A stretch of 64,000 bases of DNA, taken from NCBI GenBank assembly GCA_029204225.1, contig CM055096.1:72237349-72301348 (forward strand), read 5' to 3'. The notes beneath the pieces were generated by a model. It was not told the DNA's origin, did no database searches, and saw nothing but the letters and a program-made list of their open reading frames with translations. This document shows positions 44,058 to 54,479 of this stretch, in pieces. Within the stretch, counting starts at the first letter, position 1; each line of letters begins with the position of its first letter. Position numbers and translations under genes: made by a program. This DNA comes from Diphasiastrum complanatum. Taxonomy: Eukaryota > Streptophyta > Lycopodiopsida > Lycopodiales > Lycopodiaceae.

Positions 44058-44545
44058 TAATACCAATCTTTTGTATTCAAGAGTTTTACCAACACAAAAA
44101 TAGTATCAAAATAGTACAAATTTTGTAAAATTAGTACCCAACTACTAGAGTATTACTACCAATTGGTGTAACAACACTAAAGCAGTACCAAAAAGACCGA
44201 ATCAGGTCGTATGCAAACTACAAATACGACCAAATTTAAAAAAATAGTACCAAATGTTGTAGATTCTAGAATAAAAATGGTACACACTATAAATCTCAGT
44301 AGACCAATTTGGTTGATTTTAGAATGAAAATGAGACATGAGGTATTAAATAACCTATTTTGGTAGTTTGGAGTATCAAAATTGTTACATGATAAGTTCCA
44401 ATAGTACCAATCTTTGATATTTGAGCGTTTCACCAACACGACAACACGACCAAAACAAAAATTGTAAAATTACCAACTAATGTTTAAACACTGCCAATCT
44501 GGTAACAATACTAAAACAATTCCATATAGTCCAAAATGAGCACCA
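44058..44545. repeat. Diverged tandem duplication, period about 344 bp
   Basis: About 44,058-44,200 and 44,402-44,545 align: both read TACCAATCTTT, TTTTACCAACAC or TTTCACCAACAC, TTGTAAAATTA, CCAACTA, CAATACTAAA or CAACACTAAA, CAGTACCAAA or variants. The whole stretch is strewn with TACCAA. No coding signal. Confidence 0.6.
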
Positions 44546-44733
44546 CCGTCGCGCACAATCTATGTTTGAACAGCACACGACTAGGATGCTTCTTTTGTAT
44601 ACAAATCGCTTCATCAAATGGAAGAAATGTTTAAAAACTACCAAAACTATCAAAAGCACCAAAGAGCAACAAACAACAGTACTTTATGCACACCAGAAGT
44701 ACACAATGTTTCATGAGAACCAGAGTACCAAAA

Positions 44734-45496
44734 TGTTGGAGGGTTTGTGGATCCCAAAGCAATCCTAACCCTAGCTAATAAGTGAGAGGGATTTCCCACC
44801 CTGCGTGTGTAAGTTTCCCAACCCGATAATCACATAGAGATTTGATTAATTAGAAAGTCAATAAAAAGACTTTAGGCCTATTATGCGGGACTTTTAATGT
44901 CGTAGGGCCTAAAATTCAAGTTAGTGAATAAAGCAGGGGTTCTCAATTTTTAAATTGGGTCCTCCAATTAATGAATGGGTTCCCTCCATTATTTGAATAC
45001 TTAGGTTAAAATTAGCCAATAGGAATTGGGGCGCCCATCTCCTCAATTCACTATATAAGTAGCAACCAATTTCGAATCATTATACATGTTCTCTCTTCAT
45101 TTCAATACAAGCAGGTTGGCCCTCTTATGGAATGGATGTGGAATGTCCTTGCTCTCTATCTCTTTTCCTCCATCTCTCATGCTTTCTTTGTGGTTCCTAA
45201 TTGTTGGATGTGATTATTATTGGATTTGCTAATTCTTATGCTTTTTGTGAGAGAGAAAGAGAGAGAGAGAGAAGGGTACGCTATCATCATTGTGGATTTA
45301 GGGTTAATGGTTGTAGTGTTAATTGATAGTGTTAACGGATCTTAGTGTTAATTGTGGATCATCAATGCATGCTGGATTTTATCTATGCTATCGCTCTCAT
45401 GGAATTGAACCTCCGCATAACATCTAACCTCGTCTCCTTCATGCTTGTGTGCTTGGATTTTGGGTTGAGGCTAGGGTAGGAAATAGACCCACTACA
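44734..45496 (+). repeat. Probable LTR (about 763 bp)
   Basis: Starts TGTTGGAGGG and ends CCACTACA, has TATATAAG at about 45,051 in promoter position, and is followed within a few bases by a gypsy-type primer-binding leader. No second LTR seen in the window, so it is a solo or truncated copy. It contains a short (GA)n at about 45,246-45,271. Confidence 0.6.
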
Positions 45497-45499
45497 ATT

Positions 45500-45516
45500 T
45501 TGGCACCGTTGGCGGT
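45500..45516 (+). other. Primer-binding site/leader of a gypsy-type element
   Basis: TTGGCACCGTTGGCGG closely resembles the TTGGCGCCGTTGCCGG leader that follows the 5' LTR of many plant Ty3/gypsy elements. Confidence 0.6.
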
Positions 45517-45529
45517 ACCCGTCTTTATT

Positions 45530-45918
45530 CTTCCATTTTGCCACTGATGGATCAATATATTTAAAACATGTTGTTTGCTCAATCTTTTGGAGCGTCCTGG
45601 TAACACCATTTGGGCCTCGAGGGAATCCGAATGTATGCAAGTCTGCAACCGCAAAAGATATATTGTAGACATAGTTCCTGTTGGGAGGAACTATGAATTG
45701 GCAAGACCTTGCAGCGGAATTGTAGTTGGCATACGCCATATGTAGCGAGTATGGACTTTGATACCCCAGCAGGACAGGAACTTGGAACTCAATCTCCTTG
45801 AAAAATTGTTGTGCTTGCTGGTACCAGTTTGCATCTCTTGAATATCCAGCTTGCCCATCTGGATGTCGATCTTATTTGCATATGGGTCTTCTGAACTGGA
45901 ACTCTGATTGGAGGACAT
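45530..45918 (-). pseudogene. Unrecognised reading frame, frameshifted
   Basis: From ATG 45,918 (MSSNQSSSSEDPYANKID) one frame leads, after a shift near 45,860, into WYQQAQQFFKEIEFQVPVL, LGYQSPYSLHMAYANYNSAA, FIVPPNRNYVYNISFAVA and FGFPRGPNGVTRTLQK. The composition is that of a real globular protein, but I recognise no family. It is first in a minus-strand series with 46.4-48.4 kb and may belong to the same element. Confidence 0.35.
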
Positions 45919-46011
45919 GTTGAAAAACTAGAAAGACAGTGTTCTGGAAAAACTAGTTCGGTTGAGATTTGAAACAGAGGTAACAGTGGCTTCGGCTCGG
46001 TCGAGAGTGAA

Positions 46012-46270
46012 ACTGGAGGCGTCGGTTGAGAAGGTGACCGGAAGCGTCGGTTGAGATGGTGACTGGAGGTGTCAGTTGAGATGGTGACTGGAGGCGTCGA
46101 TTGAGAAGGTGACTGGAGGCGTCGGTTGAGATGATAACTGGAGGCGTCGGTTGAGAAGGTAACTGGAGGCGTCAGTTGAGATGGTGACTGGAGGCGTCGG
46201 TTGAGATGGTGATTGGAGGCGTCGGTTGAGAAGGTGACTGGAGGCGTCGGTTGAGATGGTGATTGGAGGA
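46012..46270. repeat. 25-bp minisatellite, about 10 units
   Basis: Unit ACTGGAGGCGTCGGTTGAGA + TGGTG with a few substitutions per copy (GAAGG/GATGG, ACTGG/ATTGG). As 25 is not a multiple of 3, the minus-strand frame across it repeats every 25 residues (SPSQPTPPV, STDAS). Confidence 0.95.
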
Positions 46271-46395
46271 ACTCGGTCGAAATGGAACTGAGAATGCGTG
46301 CAAAGGGGAGGTGTGTGAAAGTGGTGTGTTTGTAAGACAAGAAATCCATGTAGTGAGGTGGGAATGGTAGAGTAGAAAGGGTGAAGTAGAATGAC

Positions 46396-46970
46396 TCAAA
46401 GAGACAGGATGTGTAGATGGCGGAATTGTTTGATTTCTGTCTGTCTAGACAAGGACTTAATCGGTTGCTTAAGCTTCTCAAGCATCTGTTTTCTATGCTC
46501 GGTTAATTTTGCATCAATAATTTTAGTTTTTTGTAACCGAGGTTTTCGAGGTTGTTGAGGGGGCAATGTTGTTGCCTCTCTTCTCAACAACCGATTAAAA
46601 ATACCAGCAATTATTGTCTGCTCATGATGATTTGGTAAGAACAATATTTCATTGAAAGAGGAGAGAATCTTTGTTAAATCAAGAGCCATCCATTTGAATC
46701 CAATCGTACAGTTGCATGTGGCCCTCAACATAATATCTGAAACAATTTAACATCGAATAAAAAGATCTTGATAGACCTATAGTCAACTTCCAATATCTCT
46801 TGTATGGTTCCAATGTAATTGAGATCACTTTCGACCAAAATGGTGTCCCTTGAACTACTACAATTAGCTTCATAAAACCTTGTCATCACTCCACAATTAG
46901 ATGTCATTCTATTTTTGTCTATGCATTCAATCCAGAGGTGTTGTCCACCAAACCAAAGGGCAATATGTTG
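46396..46970 (-). pseudogene. CACTA transposon DUF4216-like region
   Basis: Minus-strand text in changing frames: DKNRMTSNCGVMTR, then NYIGTIQEILEVDYRSIKIF, FDVKLFQI, DSNGWLL and EILFLPNHHEQTIIAGIF. The order and residues match DUF4216 of plant CACTA (En/Spm) transposons: N-R-x-T-Q-N-S-G-V-M-V, Y-Y-G-x-x-x-E-I-x-E-L-x-Y, x-L-F-x-C-x-W-x-D, and P-F-I-L-x-x-Q-x-x-Q-V-F-Y. A Pro/Lys-rich C-terminus (REATTLPPQQPRKPR) follows. Stops interrupt it. No tnp2 is visible upstream on this strand. Confidence 0.5.
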
Positions 46971-47022
46971 CCTATATTGTCAACTTGTATTCCAGGCGCT
47001 CGGTGTTGAAATTCTTTTTGCG

Positions 47023-47373
47023 CTATAAAAAGCACTTATTTGCCCCTACGATCCAATTTGAGGTTGTACAGTAAATCTGGACTCCCATGCTCCGCCCAGT
47101 ATCGTAGCTCGATAATAACCTGGCCAATGGCAATTGATCTTGGACTTTGTCAGATGCCAAATGAACATTCGGATTGAAAGCCAACGCTGGAAGACAATCA
47201 TCCCATCTTGGTGATATAGACGCCAACATTGTCAAGTCATTCACAAAAAGCGCAGATTGCCTAACAGTTGGCTTTGGCGAATTTCTATATTCAGCAGCAT
47301 AAAGCTTAAGGGCTCGGTGGAAGTCAACTGAGATGTTCCAATTGTACTTCTGGTAGATGATGGGCCAATTCAA
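47023..47373 (-). other. Unrecognised 116-codon reading frame
   Basis: FHRALKLYAAEYRNSPKP, LFVNDLTMLASISPRWDD and VQDQLPLARLLSSYDTG read like a structured protein. No known domain. It lies between the DUF4216-like region and the frames at 47.7-48.4 kb on the same strand; the start shown is uncertain, as upstream frames also look coding. Confidence 0.3.
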
Positions 47374-47717
47374 AGGGTGATGGGCTTTGGGCTTTGGGGC
47401 ATCACAAAAATTTCATCCGCCCCCAAGGGTCGGAATCATCGAACAGATCCATGAGCTTCTGGGTTCCCGTTGAGTGTCGGGAGGAGAGGCGGCTTGGGCA
47501 ACTGTGATGGAATTGTGGATCCAACAGTCACAAACTGACCCTGTGAGGAAGCAGAGGCTCAGAAAGCATCAGTAGATTGGGGAATAGGAAGTGCAGAGCG
47601 TGTGGCAGCAGGGAATGGTAGCACAGCTGGCGTTGGTTGCCTAGTACGGCGACGTGACGTGGAAGGTGAGTCATGAGTTATGACCTCACTGCGTACCCAT
47701 CGGCGACTAGATGCTTG

Positions 47718-48379
47718 TCATAAAGATTTGGCAGGTGCCACATCGTCGTAGACAGACAAGACTGACTCAAGCACAAACCCATGGATCTTGTTAACCAAGT
47801 AGAAAGTGAAGATGGTGGACATAAGAGAACCGAGAGCAAATTGTTGCTTGGTATTACCCTTGATAGCTCTTTTAAGTTCACCAAAAATCGTAAACCAGTT
47901 GTAAGGGTCCAACGGTTTCTTATCAAATTTGTAGTTTGACTCAACTATGCAGTGTAAAATTGGGATGAAATGCGCTCCTTCCAGAGGTTGCCAACCATCA
48001 AGAAATTGTCTAGGAATTGCGCAGCAGCATGGATGGTGGGATCTTGGATAGACTCTAATAGATAGCCATCATTGGTCCAGTACAACTCATTAGACATGTC
48101 AATGAAAGACTTGATGACATCCTTGGCATGCTTATGGTTTGGTGAGGACTGGGTTCCTGAGGATATTCCTATGGTTTCGATAACGCGCACCTTGTGGGTA
48201 GCCCCCTGGTAGGTAATACAAAATTTAGACTTTTCTTCAATCCAAGTGCTAAAAGCCATCGTTATAAATTCCATGTTGATTTTACTAGAAAAGACGTGCT
48301 CATGAATCCCCATTGTTGTGAGTAGAGGCTCAGCAAGGTTCATCCATTGAGCCACCATGCTTGTGCTAGGAAGTATCAT
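47718..48379 (-). pseudogene. Unrecognised protein, about 215 codons, one frameshift
   Basis: 48,379-47,945 encodes SMVAQWMNLAEPLLTTMGIH, FITMAFSTWIEEKSKFCITY, HAKDVIKSFIDMSNELYW and AAAQFLDNFLMVGNLWKERI. After a shift near 47,950 it continues DKKPLDPYNWFTIFGELKRA, KQQFALGSLMSTIFTFYLV and ends at 47,718. Upstream, an ATG near 48,450 (MSSTDTSQSP) is followed by a stop. I recognise no domain; the mixed helical pattern could suit a capsid- or gag-like protein, but this is speculation. A profile search of the conceptual pieces would decide. Confidence 0.35.
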
Positions 48380-48817
48380 GATGTTCGTTTTGGTTGGAAC
48401 ATCACGATGAATGACATACTACGGAGACTGAGAAGTATCGGTAGAAGACATGATGAAAGTAGACAAGTGCTGAGAGTAAAAAGCGCAAGAGAGTATCAGA
48501 AGGCTGAAAGAAAGTTTTGGAAAGTTCTGGTCTCTGAAAAATTTGGCAAGAGCTTTGCTATTACAAGTAAGAAATGAAATCGAATTCAGCCCTTTTATAG
48601 TTCAATTTGGAGTGTCCATTAGACAAAGTACTTGTTTGGCTGTTCAATTCTAGACAAAAATCTATAGGCATGCTCAACACTGTGAAATTAGCTTCCAAAA
48701 ATCTCAGTGAAGGTTTCTGAACATCTGAACTGATCCGGCAAAGGTTCTAAAGATCTAACAAAGGTCTATCATTCACCTAAGAACATCCTTTGCCTAGCAC
48801 AATAACACATATAGCAA
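48380..48817. other. No feature recognised
   Basis: Spacer between the unrecognised minus-strand frames and the palindrome arrays. Confidence 0.45.
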
Positions 48818-48819
48818 AT

Positions 48820-49286
48820 ATCCACGCACAATACAAAGGAGGACATGTGGGCAAAAAAAAAATTCGCGTGGATATAGTCGTGGATATACGCGTGGATTAT
48901 CCATGCGTGGATGTTCCACGCAAATGTCTTTTCCGGCAGTAGATCGGCCGGATGTCGTGAAATTCAAAATGCGTGGATTATCCACACCAAGTCTGACTAC
49001 CGACAGCCGGGCAAACCTCCGACACTCGGAGCCGGAAATAGAAATTCTAATTTTGCGTGGATAATCCACGCATGGATAATCCATGTCATAGTAAAAATAA
49101 AATAAAAAAGGCTCGGCTTTTGCATGGATACTGCATGGATAATTATCCACGCATAGATTATCCACGCAAAATTCGCTTTATCCATGCAAAATCCAGAGAG
49201 TTGAGGTCGTGGATACCGCGTGGATAAATTTTCGCGGAAAGGTTTCTGGAATTTGCGTGGATTATCCACGCGTGGATAATCCACGC
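48820..49286. repeat. Left palindrome array
   Basis: About fifteen GCGTGGAT/GCATGGAT half-sites in both orientations. Two complete 17-bp palindromes overlap by two bases at 49,255-49,286. Confidence 0.85.
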
Positions 49287-50078
49287 AAAATTTTTTGTCC
49301 AAAAAGAAAACATTTGGCACGAACCAAAATGTGGTTTGCTCCGAAACTAGAGGTGACTTTCTATTTTTATGTTGTGTGAGAGAGAGAAAAAAGAGAGTAT
49401 AGATGGGAGTGAGAATGAGATGAGGATGAATGTGAGTGAGAAGATTGATAGTGTTTAGGATTTTTAGTTCATTGATGGATGTTAATAGTATGTCTTTTGT
49501 GATCATAAGTTTTAAGATCTTTTTTGTTTGTGATGTAGATTTGGATATGAAAAATGAAAAATGAGCTTTCATTGCAAAGGATTTAAAGATCAAGTGCATG
49601 CAAAAGGAAAAGCAAAGATTGCAAAACAATGGAGATACAATAGTAAAGGTAAATTCACATTTATTTTGATTCATGTGATATTTAGTTGATAATTTAATGT
49701 GTTATCTATTTCCATTACTTTCCATTGTGCTTTCCATTACTTTTTATTGTGCATTCTAGCATGCAAATCATGTGCTAAAATAGATACATGGCATTGAATT
49801 CATCAATGGATACATTTGCATTGCATAGATGTGCATTAAATAGACTATACATTGCATTGAATAAATCAATAGATACATTTGCAATTAATAGATGTGCATT
49901 CAATAGACTATACATTTGCATTCATGGATTAAAAATATATGCATTCAAAAATTTTGCAAGAATGATGTGATGCCAAAACATTATATTGATTGATTTAAAA
50001 ACAAGTACATTGATGAGAGAATAAATTCTCTCTTCCTACATTGCCTTCTACAAGGCCTTACATTTAATTTAAAAACCT

Positions 50079-50720
50079 CTACTCATCATCACTTCCTCCC
50101 TCCTCGCCTCCTTCATCTTGTAGGTGTACGTTGGTGTCCACATCTTCAAACTCCCCTTCGCTCTCATTCACGTACTCTTCCACGTTCTCTTCCACATTTT
50201 TCTTCCACATCACGAACACTTGAACTTGTAGAGCCTCTCTACAAAATAGAATCAAAGATTTAATTAAATTGAGATTAAACTTACTTGTAAACCACAAAGT
50301 AAACAATCACAAAACAATAAAGGTTAAGAGTTTACGATTGGAAACAATCCATGGGATTCCATGAAAGCCTTAAGTTCGACATATCCATGATCGTAACCTT
50401 GCTTGTACTCCGCGGCGGTCATGTGTCTTCCAAAATCACGAACGGGGATGAACTACATTGCCACAAGTATTTTTTATAACTCCACCACGTGGATTAAGAT
50501 CATAATACACACTACACAATTTTTGGGAAAGGGCACCTTCGGAAGGTCTTCTTTCGGATGATTCACCCGAAGAAGATAACACAAGATTTTTTATTCTATC
50601 TCTTTGTTGAGGAGATAGATTCTCAAACCACTCTTGATTATATTCTTCGGGCTCCTCACGAGCTCTTCTCCTAGATGGTCTCCCACTTGACCTTCCACTT
50701 GACCTACCACTTGAAGACAT
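50079..50720 (-). pseudogene. Small spliced gene inside the palindrome-array element
   Basis: ATG at 50,720 starts MSSSGRSSGRSSGRPSRRRA, a Ser/Arg/Gly-rich basic tail, then EWFENLSPQQRDRIKNLVL and CSVYYDLNPRGGV. After a frame shift near 50,455 it continues FIPVRDFGRHMTAAEYKQGY, HGYVELKAFMESHGLFPI to a donor GTAAAC (50,335). The last exon starts at 50,238 after TTTTGTAG, reads ALQVQVFVMWKKNVEENVEE and ends in the acidic tail DEGGEEGGSDDE with TGA at 50,079. A basic N-terminus, a central helical domain and an acidic end are common in small DNA-binding transposon proteins, so it is a candidate for the protein that binds the palindromes. No family is recognised. The one frame break makes this copy probably inactive. 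Confidence 0.5.
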
Positions 50721-51049
50721 TGTATCAAAGAAAAACTTTAAAAGTTAGAAAGTAGTGGAGAATGGGAGTGAAAGAGTATTGAAGACTTTTAGATTAGAAG
50801 AGTAAGCAATGAATAGAAAGCAATAGATTAATAGTAAGCAAGAACAAAGAAGATCAATAGAGCAAGCAAAAGCAAGAGCAAGATCACTAGCAATGAAGAG
50901 CAACCAAAAGCAAGCAAGCAAGATCTGTAGAGCTTAGAAGAGCATAGCAAGCAAGAGCACTAAACACTAGATTAGAAAACCTATAAAACTTGAAAGCAAA
51001 AGAAGAGGAACAAGAATGCTCGCGGAAATGCCATTTTATTGGCATTCAA

Positions 51050-51130
51050 GTTTTGCATGGATTATCCACGCAGAAGTTATCCACGTGTGGATAATCCACG
51101 CGATATCCACGCGCGGATGTTCCACGCGTT
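51050..51130. repeat. Right palindrome array
   Basis: GCATGGATTATCCACGC, GTGTGGATAATCCACGC and GCGCGGATGTTCCACGC in 75 bases. The last is nearly the same as the left-array variant at 48,905-48,921, in the same orientation. Confidence 0.85.
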
Positions 51131-51170
51131 TTTTTTCCCTCTCTTGGACGTGAGAGGGTCCCCCACATGG

Positions 51171-52319
51171 GCTTGCATGCTTCAAATGTCATTCAATATT
51201 CTCATAATCTTTTCTAGATTTTATGAGAATATTTTATTGTAGGATTTTACATAAAATATATTTTTTAATATGATGGAATGTAAAAAAATCAATTCAAAGA
51301 TCATTATGGTAGTAATTAATTGCTAAAACTAGTTTTATATTGTTATAAATTTTATTTTTATTGAGATTTGACATACAAGACAAGATCATGAGATAAGAAA
51401 TAGTACATATTATTATTAAACAAGTAATTTGACAAGTTTTTTAAGATTTTATGACATAATATTATGTCAAATCGGTGATGTCATAAAATATTTAGCTTAT
51501 TAATAATCTAGGTGTCATAGATTTGATATAATTTGATGACATAATTACATGGTCAAATAAATTTTTTTGCTTTTGTCATGTGGCCACTTAAATGGTTGCA
51601 TGGGGTCATTTAGATTCATGATCAAAAGCATTCATGTTATATTGAGGACCTTAGTGATATGTGACCTATATGATAAATCTTTTTAATTGTTGGTGTGTGA
51701 CCTATATAACCTTATATGAAATCATAGTAATTAGTTGAAATATCATTTAGCATTGTAATAAAGATGTTGATCAATGGTGTGTTATCTAGTATATGATTTC
51801 TTGCATACAAAGCAACCATAGATAGAAAGGGCGAATGCATATTACTCGTCATGAGATACCATGGCACACTAGGCCAATCCAAAGATATTTACCTTTAACT
51901 AACTTGAGCCAAGTATTAATTAATCAAATGAGTGATTGAGTGGGCAATGAATCAATTGAGTATATGATTGATTGTTTGATTTTGATTATTCCATCTTGAA
52001 AGAAAGATCGAGTGAGATCATCACTCATCTTAGACAAGAGTTTAAACTGAGAGCTTCGAACATTGATTGTTATGTGGTCTCTAAATTAGTTGACAGACCT
52101 GCATGCACTATCTACTGATGTCTAACATTTGTCAGTATGAACCTCCTTTTGATTGCTCATCATGTGTTGCCCCACCCGAGCAATTTTCTTGATAGCAATG
52201 TTACTAGAATATTAGATTTACATTAAGCATAAGTAGAATATACATGGATTAGATGTTGGCATGTCTTTAACAAATTTTATTATATTTGTTCAAAACATAC
52301 GGTCTCATAATGATTACTT
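51171..52319. other. AT-rich, no gene recognised
   Basis: Contains a palindromic patch ATGACATAATATTATGTCA near 51,452 and further ATGACATAA/ATGTCATAAAAT words, possibly a small decayed inverted-repeat element. No coding signal. Confidence 0.5.
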
Positions 52320-52355
52320 ATGATGTGGTATAGAATAGCTGGCTACAGTGTGTAT

Positions 52356-52954
52356 ATGTCATCAACGATGTCATCATCATCAGATAGCGATTCATCTCAT
52401 GATCACAACAGCAGGTATATATTGTTATTGATATTGACATCAATTGCACTTTATTTGTTATTTGAATATGAGTGTATAATTTTTCTTGCAAATTTATTCT
52501 TACAATGACATTTGATTGGAATTATGAATTCTGGGGAAATTATCGTACCTCCACGTGATTCAGAGAAAGAAAAAAGAATTGAGCTCTATCACAAAAAAAA
52601 GGAGCAATCAAGACTAAAGTACAATGCACAATTATTGACTGGTTCATCTTCAAGCTCTTCCATCAGTCGACGTAGACCGCCTATTGATCCATCACATGTA
52701 TGTATATTGATTAATGTCATAATTTTTTTATTTGTAACAACATAATAAACCTGATCAAGGCGCTGACTCCATTGTAGATTCACATTGATTATTGGATGTC
52801 AGTGATCAATACTATTAAAGCATGACATTAGTCTATTTATATCCGTCCTACAGTATGTAGCCGTCATTCTGTGGTTTGGGAGTTTTGATTAGCACTCTAT
52901 AATGCTCTCTGTTTTTCTCTTCATGTGTGTTTAGGGTCGGTGTGGGTGGGTGTG

Positions 52955-52985
<31 letters not shown>

Positions 52986-53035
52986 TTCATGCTACTGGTT
53001 TACGGTTTGTGTTATACATTAATTTATGTTTCATG

Positions 53036-53121
<86 letters not shown>

Positions 53122-54157
53122 TGATACATCTAACATTTTCAACTTTTGCAGAAGAAGGACCATAAGTTGGTTTCAAGAAAAAGAGCTGCAAGACAGATCG
53201 AGAATATTATTGATAGGATAAATCACATAAATATTGATTTTGGATCATCATTGGCCCTAGATGATGCTCTTGTTGATGATGACCCCTTGCATGATATAAT
53301 TAGTTCATCAATGCCTTGTGATTCAATCCATGTCTCCAAATCTCTAGAACGTTCTTACCAACCACACCTATCCTAGATGTTGCACATGAGTCCTCCACGA
53401 TACTCCACGTGGATTCCACAAATTTGACCACCCCTTTAAAAAAGAGAACACGTCTTGGACGTATTATGACTACTTTGAAAGATAATTGCAAATTACTACC
53501 CACTGTTGATGTGTCAAAAGACATTCTAGGTCCTTTGTCTGACCTTCCTCTTCCACCTAGCTTGCAACCATTAGTAAAATCTTTTATTAGAAGTAGATAT
53601 TCATGTTGGCCACTCCAATCACCATTACCATTAAATGGAACACCATTTACGTATTGGGGTCGAATGTACGTGATCATGCCTAGTGAACACTTTCCTGAGG
53701 CTGGTTTGGGCCTTTTCGCATTGAGTGGTATTGAGGTCCCTTTAAATAGTGTTGTGACATTGATGCCATATGCAGGACCTCAATACAATTGGGGTGATTG
53801 GCATGCTTTGTGTTGTCACCAATGGAGGATGCAAGTATATGGCTTGAATTCAAATGCTTGTTCTTTAGAGGAGGCACCATCTCAAGGGCAAATCGTACAT
53901 ACATTGATGGACGTCCAGATGTGCATGGAAACATTGTTGCATATATAAATAGTTCCATTGGCCACCCTCTATTGACGAATTGTGATTTTGAAGAATGCAC
54001 CAATGGAAAAGAAGAATATTTTACTAGGAATGTAAAGGGCACTTATGTAATGGTCTGTGCCACTAGTTCTATCAGGTTTGGAGAGGAATTGTTCATCAAG
54101 TATAGTTTCAACCGTCCTCTACCCAAATGTTTGCAAAAGACAATAAGTCAAATGTGA
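52356..54157 (+). pseudogene. SET-domain protein gene, multi-exon, frameshifted
   Basis: SET domains transfer methyl groups from SAM to protein lysines. Likely exons: 52,356-52,414 (MSSTMSSSSDSDSSHD, donor GTATAT), about 52,560-52,698 (Lys-rich, SSSSSISRRRPPIDPSH, donor GTATGT) and 53,150 onward after TTTTGCAG (KKDHKLVSRKRAARQ). The SET core lies at about 53,660-54,120: GRMYVIMPSEHFPEAGLGLF, YAGPQYNW, then YIDGRPDVHGNIVAYINSS, and VCATSSIRFGEELFIKYS. The G-x-G, Y-x-x-D/G, N-x-x-x-x-x-N-S and G-E-E-L-x-x-x-Y landmarks fit SET; the usual N-H-S-C is changed to N-S-S, and no post-SET Cys cluster is seen. Frame breaks near 53,365 and 53,890 suggest a pseudogene or indel errors. A (TG)n and a (GA)n lie in the third intron. 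Confidence 0.65.
52955..53117. repeat. (TG)n and (GA)n in the SET-gene intron
   Basis: (TG)n at about 52,955-52,985 and (GA)n at 53,040-53,117, about 30 bp before the acceptor of the next exon. Confidence 0.95.
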
Positions 54158-54236
54158 AGATTTAAATTTTGTTGATATGTAGAGATGTATAATCCATACA
54201 TCTTGATTGTATCTGGTTTGTGTCATTAAATATGTC

Positions 54237-54309
54237 AAATGTTGGGAGCATTATTCGTCATTTGTCTAGATTAAATGTTAGGAGCATTATTCGTCTTTGA
54301 GTTCATTGA
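54237..54309. repeat. 36-bp tandem duplication
   Basis: AAATGTTGGGAGCATTATTC and onward at 54,237, repeated at 54,273 with small changes. Confidence 0.8.
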
Positions 54310-54410
54310 ATGTTAACAAGTTGAAAAGACAAATCTGTCCAATAGATACATTGGTATGTTCATACTTTTAAAACTAAGAGGTAATTTATATTCATATGCA
54401 ACATTTAGAT

Positions 54411-54465
54411 CTATCAAGTATTGGTTGGAAATGTTTATCAAGCATTGTTTCAACCTACTTCTTGT
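54411..54465 (+). pseudogene. Duplicated end of the SET coding region
   Basis: The DNA from ATCTATCAAGTATTGG to TTTCAACCTACTTCT aligns with 54,068-54,122, which encodes SIRFGEELFIKYSFNRPL in the SET gene; here the frame is lost. It sits directly before the tnp2 coding sequence. Confidence 0.65.
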
Positions 54466-54479
54466 TATTTTGATATATA

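Larger units (their letters stand above)
48818..51170. mobile_element. Element with subterminal GCGTGGATNATCCACGC palindrome arrays
   Basis: The left array (48,820-49,286) and right array (51,055-51,127) are dense in the half-site GCGTGGAT and its complement ATCCACGC. Full palindromes: 48,905-48,921, 49,055-49,071, 49,255-49,271 and 49,270-49,286 on the left; 51,055-51,071 (one mismatch), 51,085-51,101 and 51,111-51,127 (variants) on the right. The 1.75 kb between has almost none and holds a small minus-strand gene. Dense short motifs at both ends of a gene-bearing unit are how transposases of CACTA, hAT and similar elements find their termini. A short inverted match CATGTGGG (48,844-48,851; complement 51,162-51,169) lies near the ends, but exact termini and target duplication are not established. 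Confidence 0.55.

Noticed and set aside
48997-49674. 225-codon minus-strand frame across the left palindrome array
   Set aside because: About half of it is translated palindromic repeat (WIIHAWI-type text) and the rest is low-complexity; no domain.
48820-51130. TTATCCACG words look like bacterial DnaA boxes (replication origin)
   Set aside because: Introns, plant retrotransposons and telomere motifs show eukaryotic DNA, and the conserved unit is a 17-bp palindrome rather than the 9-mer TTATCCACA.
52522-52745. Treating the 52.5 kb Lys/Ser-rich frame as a separate small protein
   Set aside because: It ends at a GTATGT donor and fits better as an upstream exon of the SET-domain gene, though the acceptor phase is unresolved.
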